Shown piece by piece: positions 15,020-21,599 of a stretch of DNA of 21,599 bases. The notes below the pieces were generated by a model that worked only from the letters and a program-made list of their open reading frames with translations, did no database searches and was not told the DNA's origin. The position numbers and the translations under genes were made by a program. Numbering within the stretch: position 1 is the first letter of the stretch; the number at the start of each line of letters is the position of its first letter. The stretch is taken from positions 1-21,599 of the IMG/VR virus record IMGVR_UViG_3300044733_005097, one strand, 5' to 3'. Source of the stretch: a virus.

Positions 15020-15035
15020 AATAATATAGTATAAT
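15008..15035 (+). promoter_or_regulatory. Candidate promoter before the exonuclease gene
   Basis: A perfect TATAAT at 15030-15035 with a weak TTGCAC (15008-15013) sixteen bases upstream. Predicted initiation near 15042 is about five bases before ATG 15047, which has no Shine-Dalgarno sequence. The 27-base gap 15020-15046 is otherwise empty and AT-rich. Confidence 0.35.
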
Positions 15036-15046
15036 ATTTGTTAAAT

Positions 15047-15715
15047 ATGTCTTTATCAGAATTAAAAAAGTTTAATCATAATTTTATTGAAATAGATTGT
15101 AACTTAAAAGAAGTAACAATTGATGGAAAAAGATTTTATGAAACACCCGGTGGTGTGTTTCCCAGTGTGACAACTGTTGTTGGTTTCGAAAAACAACAGT
15201 TTTTTGCTAAATGGAGAGAAAAAAATCCAGAAGAAAGCAAAAGAGTCACAACAAGAGGTACAAAATTTCATTCTCTAATTGAAAAATATCTTAGAAATGA
15301 AGAAATTGATTTTGATGACGTTACTTCTGCAAATAAAGTTTTATTTAATTTGATTAAACCGGAATTAGATAAAATTGATAATATCATATCTATAGAAAAT
15401 CCTCTTTGGTCTAAAACATTAAAACTAGCTGGAAGAACTGACTGTATAGCTGAATATGATGGAAAAATGACTATCATTGATTTTAAGGCCAGTACAAAAG
15501 AAAAAAGAGAAAGAGATATTGATAATTATTTTGCACAAGCAACAGCTTATGCGTTAATGTTTCAAGAAAGAACAAATATTATAGTAGATAATTTTGCTAT
15601 TTTAATTGCATGTGAAGATGGAATAAAACAGGTATTCCAAGGAAACCCAATTAAATATGTAAAACATTTGCATGGATTGATAACCAATTATAGAAAAGTA
15701 AATAATGTTTTATAA
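15047..15715 (+). CDS. PD-(D/E)XK exonuclease (RecB/MGME1-like)
   Basis: A 222-residue nuclease of the PD-(D/E)XK superfamily, of the kind found in T4-like aquatic phages and related to the mitochondrial exonuclease MGME1. Motifs in order are RGTKFHSLIEKYL (helix with His and Glu), LAGRTDCIAEYDGKMTIIDF (the first catalytic Asp in GRTD and the second in IIDF, followed by KAS with the catalytic Lys), and YFAQATAYALMF (the Q-x-x-x-Y helix). A single-strand or end-processing exonuclease in recombination or packaging is likely. An in-frame TTG at 15038 would add three residues; ATG 15047 is preferred. It overlaps the next gene by eleven bases. Confidence 0.85.
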   Translation: MSLSELKKFNHNFIEIDCNLKEVTIDGKRFYETPGGVFPSVTTVVGFEKQQFFAKWREKNPEESKRVTTRGTKFHSLIEKYLRNEEIDFDDVTSANKVLFNLIKPELDKIDNIISIENPLWSKTLKLAGRTDCIAEYDGKMTIIDFKASTKEKRERDIDNYFAQATAYALMFQERTNIIVDNFAILIACEDGIKQVFQGNPIKYVKHLHGLITNYRKVNNVL

Positions 15716-16304
15716 ACCAAAAACTTTAGAAGGACAAGTAAACACAAAAGGAACAAAACTTTGGGTTCAAATGAATCAAAGTACTAAAGCTGTTAAATTA
15801 AGAAAAAATTTTATTGAAAAATATGGTGGCGTTTTTTTAGAAAAAGACGGTGAATGGCTTTGGACAAATCCAATAAAAGAAAAAAACGGATATTGGTTAA
15901 AACGCGTTGACACAGAAGAAAAAGTATTTTTTGAAAATATGAGTGAATTTGGTAAAAAATACGGGTTAACACCAGTAAAAATTTGTGAACTTTTAAATGG
16001 AAAACGCAAAACATATAAAGGCTGGACAGCGGTAGAATTAAGAGCAGTAAAAGAGGGAACTGGATCCCACGAAAAGATAAAAGAAAAGAAAGTAAATAAA
16101 ATCCAGATAAAAATGGGTGCTGTTTTAGTAGACACAAAAACGAATGAAATTTTGAATATTTCTTGTATCGCTGATTACGCAAGGGAAAATAAGTTAGATT
16201 ACGCTAATTTAAGAAAATTGGCTACAGGAAAATCAAAAACATACAAAAATTTAAAACTTTACAACCCATTAGAAAATTATAAGGTTACTCCAGAGCCTAA
16301 ATAA
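15705..16304 (+). CDS. Tandem homing-endonuclease-type DNA-binding modules, no nuclease
   Basis: A 199-residue basic protein. Two units resemble the NUMOD/IENR1-type DNA-binding modules found at the C-terminus of phage homing endonucleases. Residues about 63-111 contain NMSEFGKKYGLTPVKICELL and then NGKRKTYKGW; residues about 140-185 contain CIADYARENKLDYANLRKLA and then TGKSKTYKN. Each would place a helix-turn-helix on DNA. The first 60 residues have a Trp/Lys-rich segment that I do not recognise. No GIY-YIG, HNH or LAGLIDADG catalytic motif is present. It could be a relic of a homing endonuclease or a specific DNA-binding partner. It overlaps the exonuclease gene upstream by eleven bases; the next protein carries an HNH-like domain at its far end. 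Confidence 0.75.
   Translation: MFYKPKTLEGQVNTKGTKLWVQMNQSTKAVKLRKNFIEKYGGVFLEKDGEWLWTNPIKEKNGYWLKRVDTEEKVFFENMSEFGKKYGLTPVKICELLNGKRKTYKGWTAVELRAVKEGTGSHEKIKEKKVNKIQIKMGAVLVDTKTNEILNISCIADYARENKLDYANLRKLATGKSKTYKNLKLYNPLENYKVTPEPK
16296..16303 (+). promoter_or_regulatory. Possible late promoter box CCTAAATA
   Basis: An octamer of the same NNTAAATA form as elsewhere in the window, seven bases before ATG 16311. It overlaps the AAA-TAA end of the preceding gene, so part of the match may be forced by coding. Confidence 0.25.
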
Positions 16305-16310
16305 TTGGAG

Positions 16311-18674
16311 ATGAACTTTAAATCACTTTTATTCAAATTAACAGAAGCCAGAACATCAAAAGAAGCTTTTACTAAGTCCGGAGAGGCTGAAAAAAAGGAA
16401 AGAGCAAAAGGCTCTTCTACGGACTTAAAATCAAAAGACGCTGCGCGTAAGCGTATAGAACGCTCTAGAATGGTTCCTAGAGACAAGAAGCCGAAACAGG
16501 AACTTGTCAAGGAAGTAATTTCTGTAAAAACTAATGAAGGAAAACTTCAATTAATTTTTAAAGATTCATTTAATGAAAAATATCACACTAGAGTTGGTAA
16601 AGATAGCCTATCTCTTGGGGAAGCGCAGCAATTAACAAGAGATCCAAATTTTGAACAGACAAGAGCCTCAAAACTTTTATTTGGTGAAGTAAAAACAAAA
16701 GAGCCAAAGAAAAAAGAAAATAAAAAAGAAAAAACAGAAGAAAGAAAAAGTGAATCTTCTAAAGGCACTGCTAAACCGAAAGAAGCAGAAGAACAAAAAC
16801 CAAAAGCCCGTAGACTTTCAAAAGAAGAAATATTTCAAAACTTGTCTCAGATGAATGGTGAACAATTGGCCCAATTGCCACCAGAATTGAGACAAGAATA
16901 TTTTATGGCACAAAGAAAGCCATTAGATAATAATAATTTTGATAATTTGACATATGAATCTTTAAGCATTAAATTTTCTTTAAATCCAATATCTTCAAGC
17001 CCATTCAACCAACAAGTGTTGAATGCTTTAATTTTCTTGGCAAAAATGAAAATGGGTGCAAGCGATCAAGAAATGCAAACTCTCACATCTCTAAATCCAG
17101 CGGGTTTAGATTTTACAAGAAATGCATTTTATACTGCTAAAAAGATTTTATCACAATTAGGTGAAGCTTGTATACAAAATATGTTGACTTCTTTGGAGTC
17201 TGGCCCAACTGCTATAAACAGCGATGGAATGTCAGACATGTCTTGTGGAAATTATAGATTTAAAGTTTCTGCAGGAGGCGAAATAAGCCTCTCTACATCT
17301 GAAATGAGTCAATCAGCAAAGTCGTTTAAAGGATATATTGGTGCGGCTTTGGCTGGCGCTTTATCAAATCCAGATTTTATTAAAAATGATAAAATGCTTG
17401 GAGAAATTTTTCAAAATGGTGCAGAAATAAAAGCGGGTTTTTCAAAAGAATTGATTCCCGATGAATATCTTGATTTGATATTAAAAAATGAAAAATTAAC
17501 AAATAAATTTATGTCAACTCCAGTAATTGACATGAATGGTAATAATTTGGGAATGGTTTTAAGTAAAGATGGTAAATTAAATCCAAAAGTTTCTCTTAAT
17601 AATTATCAAGAGGAATGGAAAGATTTATCAAAGGGAATGATAAAAGGAAAAAATAGCCAATTTAAATCTTTTATAATAGGACAAGTATTAAAAAATGTTT
17701 TAAGAGGTGATGGAATCGTTTCCCCCAAAGTTGCAGCTAATCACGTAATTACAATAAATGGTGTGTTTCCTCTTACAGATGATTATATAAATGTAATTGC
17801 CAATCAATCTGAATTGGATTTAAAACCTGCTAAAAATATTATTACAGCACAAAATGTCATAAATTATAAACCATCTGCTGCTGAAATGTTAAAAAAATAC
17901 AGTGTTATAGTTGAACAAAATGAAAACAATGTTCTTAAAAAAATGATTGTTCCAATAGACTCCGTAGATGCAGTTCAATTAATGGTTTCAAATTTGATTA
18001 ATAACTATGAAATATCAATGAATGCAAGTCTATTGCCCGGATTTAAACCTAAAGATTTAAATGCTGTCGAATATAACCACATAAAAATTGGTAAAAAAAT
18101 GATCAAAATACCAGTTGAAAAGGGTCAAAAAATAGCCAATTCTTTGATGGAAAATACTGCGGTTATTATGAATGAAATTCTTTTAGAATCTTTATCAAAT
18201 AATTTTGTATTAAATTCATTGGTAAAAGTCAATTTAATTGATGCTGCTGAAGAATCATTTATAAAAATGGGTAATCAAGTTCTTCTTGAAAATGAGGTAA
18301 GACCGCAAGAATTAAAATTTATTTATCAAAATTTATTAGAAAAAATTGAACAAGAACCATTTAGATATTTTATGTTAATCAATCTTTTAAATTCCATTGA
18401 AGAAGAATATAAAAGAGATTATGACATGGAATATAGAAATTATCATGGAAAGCCAAAGCAGAGAAAAGAAAGAGCTGCCAGAACAAAAGCCAGAGAACAG
18501 ATGGAAAAAAAGGGAGTTGTAAAAAAGGGTGATGGAAAAGATATAGATCACAAAAAACCATTACGTTCTGGTGGTTCGAAAGGTATAAATAATCTACGGG
18601 TCAGAGATAGATCTAAAAATAGAGCAGATAACGGCCATAAAAAAGGCGAGAAACAAAATAAGGATTGGAAATGA
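16311..18674 (+). CDS. 787-residue virion-type protein with C-terminal HNH-like domain
   Basis: A long protein in three parts. Residues 1-190 are basic, charged and probably disordered, opening with MNFKSLLFKLTEARTS. Residues about 200-700 are Asn/Leu/Ile-rich and helical with no domain that I recognise. The C-terminus, from about residue 700, is an HNH-like nuclease domain: an Arg/Lys-rich lead-in (YHGKPKQRKERAARTKAR), then GDGKDIDHKKPLRSGG with the catalytic Asp-His, INNLRVRDRSKNR with the Asn and Arg positions, and a basic tail. The N-terminal LTE followed by Ala resembles T4 gp21 cleavage sites in internal proteins. An upstream in-frame TTG (16305) is possible; I prefer ATG 16311. It overlaps the next gene by four bases (ATGA). 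Function unknown; an internal or ejected DNA-binding or DNA-cutting protein is inference. Confidence 0.78.
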   Translation: MNFKSLLFKLTEARTSKEAFTKSGEAEKKERAKGSSTDLKSKDAARKRIERSRMVPRDKKPKQELVKEVISVKTNEGKLQLIFKDSFNEKYHTRVGKDSLSLGEAQQLTRDPNFEQTRASKLLFGEVKTKEPKKKENKKEKTEERKSESSKGTAKPKEAEEQKPKARRLSKEEIFQNLSQMNGEQLAQLPPELRQEYFMAQRKPLDNNNFDNLTYESLSIKFSLNPISSSPFNQQVLNALIFLAKMKMGASDQEMQTLTSLNPAGLDFTRNAFYTAKKILSQLGEACIQNMLTSLESGPTAINSDGMSDMSCGNYRFKVSAGGEISLSTSEMSQSAKSFKGYIGAALAGALSNPDFIKNDKMLGEIFQNGAEIKAGFSKELIPDEYLDLILKNEKLTNKFMSTPVIDMNGNNLGMVLSKDGKLNPKVSLNNYQEEWKDLSKGMIKGKNSQFKSFIIGQVLKNVLRGDGIVSPKVAANHVITINGVFPLTDDYINVIANQSELDLKPAKNIITAQNVINYKPSAAEMLKKYSVIVEQNENNVLKKMIVPIDSVDAVQLMVSNLINNYEISMNASLLPGFKPKDLNAVEYNHIKIGKKMIKIPVEKGQKIANSLMENTAVIMNEILLESLSNNFVLNSLVKVNLIDAAEESFIKMGNQVLLENEVRPQELKFIYQNLLEKIEQEPFRYFMLINLLNSIEEEYKRDYDMEYRNYHGKPKQRKERAARTKAREQMEKKGVVKKGDGKDIDHKKPLRSGGSKGINNLRVRDRSKNRADNGHKKGEKQNKDWK
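18660..18664 (+). promoter_or_regulatory. Shine-Dalgarno site that fixes the start at 18671
   Basis: AAGGA lies six bases before ATG 18671, which itself overlaps the previous stop as ATGA. This favours 18671 over the in-frame TTG at 18665. Confidence 0.6.
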
Positions 18675-19822
18675 TCTCAAAAAATGTAAATTTAATTTTA
18701 GAAAAAGTATTTTCTGATTCTGGTCTCGGCAAATGGTTCAACAAAGAATCTGCTGGAGGTGGACCCGGGTGGGATCGATATAACACAAAAGGCGAAAGAA
18801 TTGGAAAATGTGGTGACGCAAAAGAAGGTGAATCATATGCAGCCTGCTTAAGCAAACAGAAAGCAAAAAAGTTAGGTAAAGAAAAAATAGCTTCATTTGT
18901 TCGTCGTAAAAGATCTGCACAGAAAAAAGCTGGAAGATCCGATAAAGGCGATGTAAAAGGAAAAGGAAAGAAACCAGTATTTGTTGATACTGGAATTTCA
19001 AAAATTGAAGAATCATACTCAAAATTTATTGTTGAGAACGCACAAAACTTTTTAACAATTCAGTATCCAATAATAGAAGCAAAAGAGCTTTTACCATGTG
19101 ATTTAATTGTTTCTAAAAATGGAAATTTATTTAATGTAAATTTTGTAGAGTTAATTGAAAACAAGTATAAAGTTATTTTTGAAAACGAAGACGGTGAAGA
19201 AATAGAAGAATTATTTGATCCAGAAACAGTAATGGGATTTGTTGATACTACTGAAGGAATTGAACTTAATGAATTTGATGAAAAAATTGAAATTTATGAA
19301 GATAGCGGTAAAAAAGTAAAACTCAACAAAATCATGCGGGGTGATGTAAAGAAGTACAAAGTTTATGTAAAAAATGATAAAGGGAATGTCGTAAAAGTAA
19401 ATTTTGGCGATCCAAACATGGAAATCAAGCGAGACGATCCAGATCGCCGTAGAAACTTTAGAGCTAGACATAATTGCGATAATCCCGGACCACGTTGGAA
19501 AGCGCGTTATTGGGCTTGTAGAACATGGAGCGCAAAGCCAGTTAGTGCCATGCTAAAAGAATCCGAGAATCTAGAAGAAGCTACTAAAAATAAAGCCAAA
19601 AATCCTAAAAAATGGAGTTCTTGCATTAGCCAAGCTAAACAAAAATTTGACGTATATCCATCCGCCTACGCCAATGCTTGGGCTGCAAAGTGCTATAAAT
19701 CTAAAGGAGGAAAGTGGAAAAAACTTTCTGAGGATATTGCTCAAGAAACACTGGATAGCATAAAAAATGTAACTTATAATCCAAATTTATATGGTTTGAT
19801 AGAAAAACATAAAATGAATTAA
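18671..19822 (+). CDS. Protein with three small Cys-containing basic modules
   Basis: A 383-residue protein built from short modules that I have seen in T4-like aquatic phages but that have no known function. Module 1 (about residues 15-108): LGKWFNKESAGGGPGWDRY, then CGDAKEGESYAAC, then FVRRKRSAQKKAGR, resembling a DUF5872-type unit. A beta-rich acidic region follows (about 120-250). Module 2 (about 255-290): RRNFRARHNCDNPGPRWKAR followed by YWACRTWSAKP. Module 3 (about 310-355): NPKKWSSCISQAKQKFDVYP followed by SAYANAWAAKCYKSKGGKW. Each module has two cysteines, module 2 also a histidine, so metal binding or packing by disulphides is possible. The start is decided by a Shine-Dalgarno sequence at 18660-18664. 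Probably a virion or maturation-related protein by context. Confidence 0.72.
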   Translation: MISKNVNLILEKVFSDSGLGKWFNKESAGGGPGWDRYNTKGERIGKCGDAKEGESYAACLSKQKAKKLGKEKIASFVRRKRSAQKKAGRSDKGDVKGKGKKPVFVDTGISKIEESYSKFIVENAQNFLTIQYPIIEAKELLPCDLIVSKNGNLFNVNFVELIENKYKVIFENEDGEEIEELFDPETVMGFVDTTEGIELNEFDEKIEIYEDSGKKVKLNKIMRGDVKKYKVYVKNDKGNVVKVNFGDPNMEIKRDDPDRRRNFRARHNCDNPGPRWKARYWACRTWSAKPVSAMLKESENLEEATKNKAKNPKKWSSCISQAKQKFDVYPSAYANAWAAKCYKSKGGKWKKLSEDIAQETLDSIKNVTYNPNLYGLIEKHKMN

Positions 19823-19829
19823 AAACATT

Positions 19830-19837
19830 CATAAATA
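19830..19837 (+). promoter_or_regulatory. Candidate late promoter box CATAAATA with nearby ribosome-binding site
   Basis: Seven of eight bases match TATAAATA in a true gap between genes (19823-19848). AAGGA at 19839-19843 is a Shine-Dalgarno sequence for ATG 19849. The box is eleven bases before the start; if it acts as a -10 element, transcription would begin around the AAGGA itself. Confidence 0.45.
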
Positions 19838-19848
19838 TAAGGAACAAC

Positions 19849-20403
19849 ATGAAATTTAAAGAATTACTTTCAAATATCCGAACTTTAGTAGAAAATGCGC
19901 CGGAGGCTACCACGGGCGGTGGTGGTCTCTATGATATGGGTCAACCAAACCCCGGACCATCCGCGTTAACAAATAAAGGTACATTTAATTTACAGATGCC
20001 AAATTCAATTGATGCAATAAATGCATTATTGTATACTTTTTCTGCAAAAGATTATATTGATCCCGATTCCCTTCTCGGAGTTGTAAAACAAAAATTAAAT
20101 CATTTTGGATTGGATTTTATGTGCAAAACAAACAAAATGATGGATGGGCAAAATATGTACGAATTGGTTCAATATGGTAGCCCACAGCTAGGTGTTTATG
20201 GACAAAATCCATATGAAGATGTAAATAAAAAAGGTTTCAAACAAGGTGATGGAATTAAAGAAAAATTGGGATATTCATTAGCTCTTATGGTTCAAGTTCA
20301 AAAACTTCCAAGTGGATTGAGACGAGTTGAAATGGTAATTGTTCCGATGGATACATCTTCATATAATAGTGATAAAGATTCTGACTGTGGTTGCCAGCAC
20401 TAA
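19849..20403 (+). CDS. Hypothetical protein, virion block
   Basis: A 184-residue protein with no recognised domain. It opens with MKFKELLSNIRTLVENAPEA, much like the 787-residue protein (MNFKSLL and onward), followed by a Gly/Pro-rich linker (GGGGLYDMGQPNPGPSALTN). Residues about 50-165 look folded, with alternating helices and strands (SIDAINALLYTFSAKDY and YSLALMVQVQKLPSG, then RRVEMVIVPMD), and the tail is acidic and ends DCGCQH. The N-terminal LVE could be a prohead-protease-type cleavage site. It has a clear ribosome-binding site, AAGGA, five bases before the ATG. The next gene follows after four bases. Confidence 0.7.
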   Translation: MKFKELLSNIRTLVENAPEATTGGGGLYDMGQPNPGPSALTNKGTFNLQMPNSIDAINALLYTFSAKDYIDPDSLLGVVKQKLNHFGLDFMCKTNKMMDGQNMYELVQYGSPQLGVYGQNPYEDVNKKGFKQGDGIKEKLGYSLALMVQVQKLPSGLRRVEMVIVPMDTSSYNSDKDSDCGCQH

Positions 20404-20407
20404 AATA

Positions 20408-20806
20408 ATGAATTCAAAATACGAATCTTTGACAGAAGAAAATTTTATGAACTTCTGTCAAAGATATTATTTTAACCCCGAATGCTCGGGAAAAGATGAA
20501 TTTATAGATGATATGAAGCGCGTGAAATATGTTAAAAGACTTCTTCAAAAAATACATAAACATAAAACTTTAAAATCTATACGTGAGAGATTAATAATTA
20601 ATCATATTATAATTTTAAAAAATGTATTTGGTGAAGAAAAATTGATGAGAATATTGTTTTTTAAATTAGACCCGAGATTGCATTCTTATTTAAAATCTTT
20701 TTTAGTATTTTTAGAATTTAAAATTATAGATATTCCAGAAGTAAATTATAAAGTTTTAAATACAGATCCAAGAGTTGATAGAAAACTTACACAAACTGAA
20801 AACTAA
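20408..20806 (+). CDS. Small conserved-type phage protein, helical
   Basis: A 132-residue basic, mainly helical protein. The core is a chain of helices with many Leu, Ile and Lys residues: DEFIDDMKRVKYVKRLLQKI, then IRERLIINHIIILKNVFGEE, then LMRILFFKLDPRLHSYLKSF. I recall short proteins of this pattern in T4-like phages of aquatic bacteria, with no function assigned. The start at ATG 20408 is taken because the frame upstream runs antiparallel to the gene before; there is no clear Shine-Dalgarno sequence. The N-terminus ESLTE also holds an L-x-E motif. It lies between two probable virion-block genes. Confidence 0.68.
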   Translation: MNSKYESLTEENFMNFCQRYYFNPECSGKDEFIDDMKRVKYVKRLLQKIHKHKTLKSIRERLIINHIIILKNVFGEEKLMRILFFKLDPRLHSYLKSFLVFLEFKIIDIPEVNYKVLNTDPRVDRKLTQTEN

Positions 20807-20809
20807 ATA
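20802..20809 (+). promoter_or_regulatory. Possible late promoter box ACTAAATA
   Basis: One of the recurring NNTAAATA octamers, six bases before ATG 20816. It includes the stop codon of the preceding gene, so part of the match is forced. The gene lacks a Shine-Dalgarno sequence. Confidence 0.3.
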
Positions 20810-20815
20810 TTTTTA

Positions 20816-21544
20816 ATGCTTTCAGGATCTTCTTATATTCCACCATTTTATTTTTACGAATTTGCGCAAGCAATATCTGGACCTTATACGGCTCTTGATG
20901 CCTACAAAGCTGGTGCAATAGATGATCAAGGTAATATTATAAAACCAGAAAGTAGCATAGATTCTTTTGAATATCTTGTGATTAAACTTAAAAAAATTTT
21001 TGAATTAATTCCTTCAAATTTAACAAAAGCAAAATTAGCTTCTTATTTTAGTACGCTGCAATTATTTCAAGAAGAATATGAAGAATATGATTTAGATCCT
21101 TTATATCTCAATATGTTAATTGAAGGTCATATTACAAACATCTCTAACGGAGAAGTAAGTTATTTGGAATTGGTAGAAGACATGGCTTCTGGAAATCTCG
21201 GTGGCCCATCAGTTCAGGCAAATCCAGATTCTGCTAATGTTGCAGGTTTTGATCCACCACTTACAGATAAAATTTTAAAAAGAAAATATCTTAATAATTG
21301 TGAAATATTTGATGTTTGCCCGGAAGAATTTACTCAATTCAAACAAGGAAAATCTTGGAAAGATATTCAAGATAGTCCAACCAAATCATATTTGCAAAGA
21401 TTTCAAAGAAGATCAAATACAAAAATGGCCGTCAGAACTGTTAATCCAGAATCTGGCGACCAATATTTGCACTGGATTAATTATCCAGCTAAAAATTTTT
21501 TAGAAGAATACAATTTAAATATTAAAAAATTTAATCTTGAATAA
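20816..21544 (+). CDS. Hypothetical phage protein, likely structural block
   Basis: A 242-residue acidic protein. The N-terminal half is the most distinctive part: SSYIPPFYFYEFAQAISGPY, then LDAYKAGAIDDQGNIIKPES and FEYLVIKLKKIFELIPSNLT, a pattern I recall from uncharacterised proteins of T4-like aquatic phages. The second half contains a Gly/Pro-rich linker (about residues 128-148) and an aromatic C-terminal part with YLQRFQRR and YLHWINYPAKNF. No catalytic motif is visible. The aromatic and proline content and its place suggest a structural or assembly protein, but this is context only. Confidence 0.72.
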   Translation: MLSGSSYIPPFYFYEFAQAISGPYTALDAYKAGAIDDQGNIIKPESSIDSFEYLVIKLKKIFELIPSNLTKAKLASYFSTLQLFQEEYEEYDLDPLYLNMLIEGHITNISNGEVSYLELVEDMASGNLGGPSVQANPDSANVAGFDPPLTDKILKRKYLNNCEIFDVCPEEFTQFKQGKSWKDIQDSPTKSYLQRFQRRSNTKMAVRTVNPESGDQYLHWINYPAKNFLEEYNLNIKKFNLE

Positions 21545-21598
21545 ATTTTTTATTTTTGCAGCATTTTGGGCTTTTGCAAGACATATTTCTATTTCTTG
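21515..21598 (-). CDS. Possible C-terminal end of a minus-strand gene at the window edge
   Basis: Reading leftward from the edge, one frame is open for 27 codons (QEIEICLAKAQNAAKIKNLF and seven more residues) and stops at 21515-21517, overlapping the end of the + strand gene by 30 bases. The composition looks protein-like, but all frames here are short and AT-rich, and a + strand frame starting with TTG at 21536 and ending at 21599 is also open. The window ends before this can be settled. Confidence 0.22.
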   Translation of the reverse strand, partial: QEIEICLAKAQNAAKIKNLFKIKFFNI

Positions 21599-21599
21599 A

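Noticed and set aside
18584-18591. Exact TATAAATA (T4 late promoter) inside the HNH-like domain
   Set aside because: It encodes the conserved GINN part of the domain and lies 79 bases before the next start, unlike the tightly spaced boxes; probably coincidence, though an internal promoter is not excluded.

Overview
This window looks like part of the genome of a T4-like tailed phage (contractile-tail type, probably marine or freshwater). The evidence is the gene order family B DNA polymerase C-terminus, UvsX recombinase, gp41-like helicase, gp61-like primase, which mirrors T4 and its aquatic relatives. It is joined by nucleotide-synthesis genes (ThyX and a class II B12-dependent ribonucleotide reductase), one tRNA and a block of long low-complexity virion-type proteins. 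Genes are packed with almost no space between them and nearly all lie on the + strand. The host cannot be read from the sequence. The code is standard (TAA and TGA stops).

Layout. Positions 1-4725 hold the replication and recombination module: polymerase C-terminus with a clamp-binding tail, two small unknown genes, uvsX, another small gene, helicase and primase (joined by ATGA). Positions 4727-7579 hold a small acidic protein, ThyX with a non-canonical signature motif, and the ribonucleotide reductase, the most GC-rich gene here. Positions 7588-7703 hold a tRNA-Asn with a bulged D stem and a strong hairpin terminator, apparently the end of the left transcription unit. Positions 7722-9074 hold a lipoprotein-type trypsin-like protease and a RuvC-like resolvase.

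A two-gene minus-strand islet (9071-9863; HNH nuclease, then an FmdB-type zinc ribbon) meets the resolvase gene tail-to-tail and faces the next + gene across a 40-base divergent promoter region. Positions 9904-20403 hold a block of unusual proteins: a 521-aa charged protein, a 1181-aa repeat protein with a fresh 145-bp duplication, a PD-(D/E)XK exonuclease, a 199-aa protein made of two homing-endonuclease-type DNA-binding modules, a 787-aa protein ending in an HNH-like domain, a 383-aa protein with three small cysteine-containing modules, and a 184-aa protein. Several share short N-termini that resemble T4 capsid-targeting peptides, so I suggest part of this block is capsid-internal or ejected cargo. 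Positions 20408-21544 hold two further conserved-looking phage proteins without known function.

Regulation. Many genes from 7.7 kb onward lack a Shine-Dalgarno sequence. Several of them carry an octamer of the form NNTAAATA (T4 late promoter: TATAAATA) 6-12 bases before the start. Three other genes (starts at 464, 2330 and 15047) have a TATAAT-like box placed so that transcription would begin at or close to the start codon. This suggests late-sigma control, leaderless mRNAs, or both. These are readings by eye; no database or folding calculation was run.
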